Part shown: positions 33,148 through 34,456 of the stretch, one piece after another
How positions within the stretch are numbered: position 1 is the first letter of the stretch
How the letters are laid out: each line of letters begins with the position of its first letter
Assembly (NCBI GenBank): GCA_023253905.1
Contig: JALREG010000107.1
Span: 1-34,456, forward strand
Source of the DNA: Burkholderiaceae bacterium
GTDB lineage: Bacteria; Pseudomonadota; Gammaproteobacteria; Burkholderiales; Burkholderiaceae
Reading direction: 5' to 3'
Length of the DNA stretch: 34,456 nucleotides
Notes under the pieces: generated by a model
Database searches by the model: none
Told to the model about the DNA's origin: nothing
What the model saw: only the letters and a program-made list of their open reading frames with translations
Program-made: the position numbers and the translations under genes

Positions 33148-33564
33148 ATGGATCCCGAAAAGGCCTGCTCGGCAATCCGCTCCCTGATCCGCGTACGTCA
33201 ACTGCTGGGCGAGGCCCTGTCTCCGAACAGCAGTCTGATTCCGATCGATCTCCTGCTAGCCGCGTCCTGCCCAGAGCGCGACGGCGTAAGAAGCCTCACG
33301 GTCAAGCAACTGTTCGCGCAACTGCGTCATAGCGATCGTGCGGTCCGCATGCATTTCAACCGACTGGTGGCCGACGGCATGCTGATTGCCGAGGCCGGTG
33401 CCGGCGACCGCCGCACCAAGGTGGTTCGCCTCTCCCCGCGCGGTGAAAAGCTACTGATGCGTGCGGCATCAACCCTGCTGCAAGCGAGCGAACCGATCAC
33501 GCCAGCACCCAGCGGGAAATACAAGCCACGGGCCAGGGCTGGCAAGTCCGTATCGCGGCGTTAA
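33148..33564 (+). CDS. winged helix-turn-helix regulator, MarR-like
   Basis: A 138-residue protein whose central part (about 48-108) reads as a winged helix-turn-helix: LTVKQLFAQLRHSDRAVRMHFNRLVADGML with the recognition helix, then the wing AGAGDRRTKVVRLSPRGEKLL, typical of MarR-like domains. The N-terminal helix (IRSLIRVRQLLGEALS) may serve dimerisation. The C-terminal 25 residues are basic and low in complexity (KYKPRARAGKSVSRR). The ligand and targets are unknown; the closest candidates are its own promoter and the downstream peptide-type importer gene. Ribosome binding site before ATG 33148 is weak (AAG). Confidence 0.75.
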   Translation: MDPEKACSAIRSLIRVRQLLGEALSPNSSLIPIDLLLAASCPERDGVRSLTVKQLFAQLRHSDRAVRMHFNRLVADGMLIAEAGAGDRRTKVVRLSPRGEKLLMRAASTLLQASEPITPAPSGKYKPRARAGKSVSRR

Positions 33565-33610
33565 TCGCCCGTCCGAGCCTGGGCTGATCGCTGGGGGTCA
33601 AACCCTTTCT

Positions 33611-33618
33611 ATAGAATC
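33611..33618 (+). promoter_or_regulatory. possible -10 of the oligopeptide-type importer gene
   Basis: TATAGAAT contains overlapping TATAGA and TAGAAT (5 of 6) hexamers 52 nt before the TTG start. No consensus -35 lies at the expected distance. The 105-bp gap holds no other recognisable element. Confidence 0.35.
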
Positions 33619-33669
33619 AAGTGTGCGGCGGGAGACCGATATTCCCACCCTTCATCCAAGGAGACCATC

Positions 33670-34456
33670 TTGAACATTCAGCGCTTTTTCGCCGGGGTTC
33701 GGCTTGCGGCTGCGAGCGCCGCGTTCGTGCTCGCAGCAGGATCTGCAAGCGCGGCGCAGCTTCGCTGGGCTGCCCAGAACGACATTCTCACGCTTGACCC
33801 GCATTCGCAGAACCATGCGACCACCAACAACATCGTCGGCCACGCCTATGAGGGCTTGGTGCGCTACGACAAAAAATATCAGGTTGAGCCTGCACTCGCC
33901 ACCAGCTGGCAGGCGACCTCGCCCACTTCCTGGCGCTTCAATTTGCGCAAGGGCATCAAATTTCATGATGGTTCCGATTTCACGGCCGATGACGTGATCT
34001 TTTCATTCGAACGCATTCGTCAGCCCCAGGGCACGATGCAGATCTACGTGGCGGGTATCAAGGAAATCCGTAAGGTCGACAGCCACACCATCGATCTGAT
34101 TCTCGATAAGCCCGTGCCAACGCTCCTTAACAACCTCACGACGTTCTACGTGATGAGTCGTGACTGGTCGGCCAAAAACAAGTCCGAGCGCATTCAGGAT
34201 TACAAAGCAAAGGAAGAAACCTTTGCCTCGCGTAACACCAACGGCACAGGCCCCTACGTGATCAAGGAGTGGCGGCCCGACCAGCGGATCGTGATGAGTG
34301 CGAACCCAGCCTGGTGGGACAAGCTCGAAGGCAACGCCACCGACATCGTCTATACGCCCATCAAGGCGGACGCCACGCGGATCGCAGCGCTGCTCGCGGG
34401 CGACGTCGACATCGTCACCGACCTGCCCACTCAGGACGTGGCAAAGCTGCGCTCGA
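33670..34456 (+). CDS. ABC transporter substrate-binding protein, oligopeptide/dipeptide type (family 5), N-terminal part
   Basis: The gene runs off the window end; 262 codons are visible and the frame stays open. It starts with TTG at 33670, supported by AAGGAGA (33658-33664) 5 nt upstream. The first ~29 residues are a Sec signal peptide (NIQRFFAGVRLAAASAAFVL, then GSASA-AQ). The mature part shows the SBP_bac_5 pattern: NDILTLDPHSQNHATTNNIVGHAYEGLVRYD is the lobe-I region (mature start), then LRKGIKFHDGSDFTADDVIFSFERI and GTGPYVIKEWRPDQRIVM. Such proteins deliver peptides, glutathione or other compounds to Dpp/Opp-type permeases, whose genes would be expected just beyond the window. Confidence 0.93.
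   Translation, partial: MNIQRFFAGVRLAAASAAFVLAAGSASAAQLRWAAQNDILTLDPHSQNHATTNNIVGHAYEGLVRYDKKYQVEPALATSWQATSPTSWRFNLRKGIKFHDGSDFTADDVIFSFERIRQPQGTMQIYVAGIKEIRKVDSHTIDLILDKPVPTLLNNLTTFYVMSRDWSAKNKSERIQDYKAKEETFASRNTNGTGPYVIKEWRPDQRIVMSANPAWWDKLEGNATDIVYTPIKADATRIAALLAGDVDIVTDLPTQDVAKLRS

Overview
This is a GC-rich chromosomal segment, most likely from a betaproteobacterium of the order Burkholderiales. The evidence is the core gene content and order (yhdP-tldD divergent from glnE; azlCD, ilvE and a CHCC zinc-finger gene together), the many TRAP and ABC solute importers, and an AroG-type DAHP synthase. I see no phage, insertion sequence, CRISPR array, rRNA or tRNA. Genes are packed tightly with many ATGA/TGATG overlaps, so the window reads as ordinary chromosome with one small toxin-antitoxin insert.

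Layout: 1-1964 holds the 3' end of gcvP and then gcvT (glycine cleavage). 1965-2157 holds two hairpins and a probable promoter/operator for a FitAB-like RHH antitoxin and PIN toxin pair (2158-2834). 2923-4335 (-) is a D-lactate-dehydrogenase-like flavoprotein. 4598-7291 is an NMT1/SsuABC-type importer. 7339-12008 is a second importer of the BMP/nucleoside type, followed with no gap by a PduO-type cob(I)alamin adenosyltransferase (12009-12560). 12576-13640 (-) is aroG with an upstream leader region. 13953-15937 encodes the E1 alpha and beta subunits of a 2-oxoacid (pyruvate/acetoin-like) dehydrogenase without E2 or E3, and a complete DctPQM TRAP transporter follows (16039-18899). 18957-24544 (-) is yhdP-tldD, divergent from glnE (24573-27296). 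27349-29642 (-) is azlD, azlC and an MFS permease, divergent from ilvE (29801-30724). Then come a zinc-finger protein, an NTF2-like protein, a YheT-like hydrolase, an unknown protein, a winged-helix regulator and the 5' part of an oligopeptide-type solute-binding protein that runs off the end.

The most interesting element is at 13701-13882 on the minus strand, upstream of aroG. It is a 29-codon leader ORF with seven Phe/Tyr codons among ten consecutive codons, followed by a strong intrinsic terminator. A leader segment just after the aromatic run is exactly complementary to the 5' arm of that terminator. This is the full architecture of ribosome-mediated transcription attenuation, here controlling the first step of aromatic amino acid synthesis. 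The encoded AroG also keeps the residues that form the Phe feedback site in E. coli AroG, so the gene appears to be under both translational-sensing and allosteric control by aromatic amino acids.

Other points worth following up are candidate operators at the FitAB, D-lactate dehydrogenase, ilvE and MarR-like promoters; the orphan E1 pair joined to a TRAP transporter; and the coupling of a BMP importer to a corrinoid adenosyltransferase.
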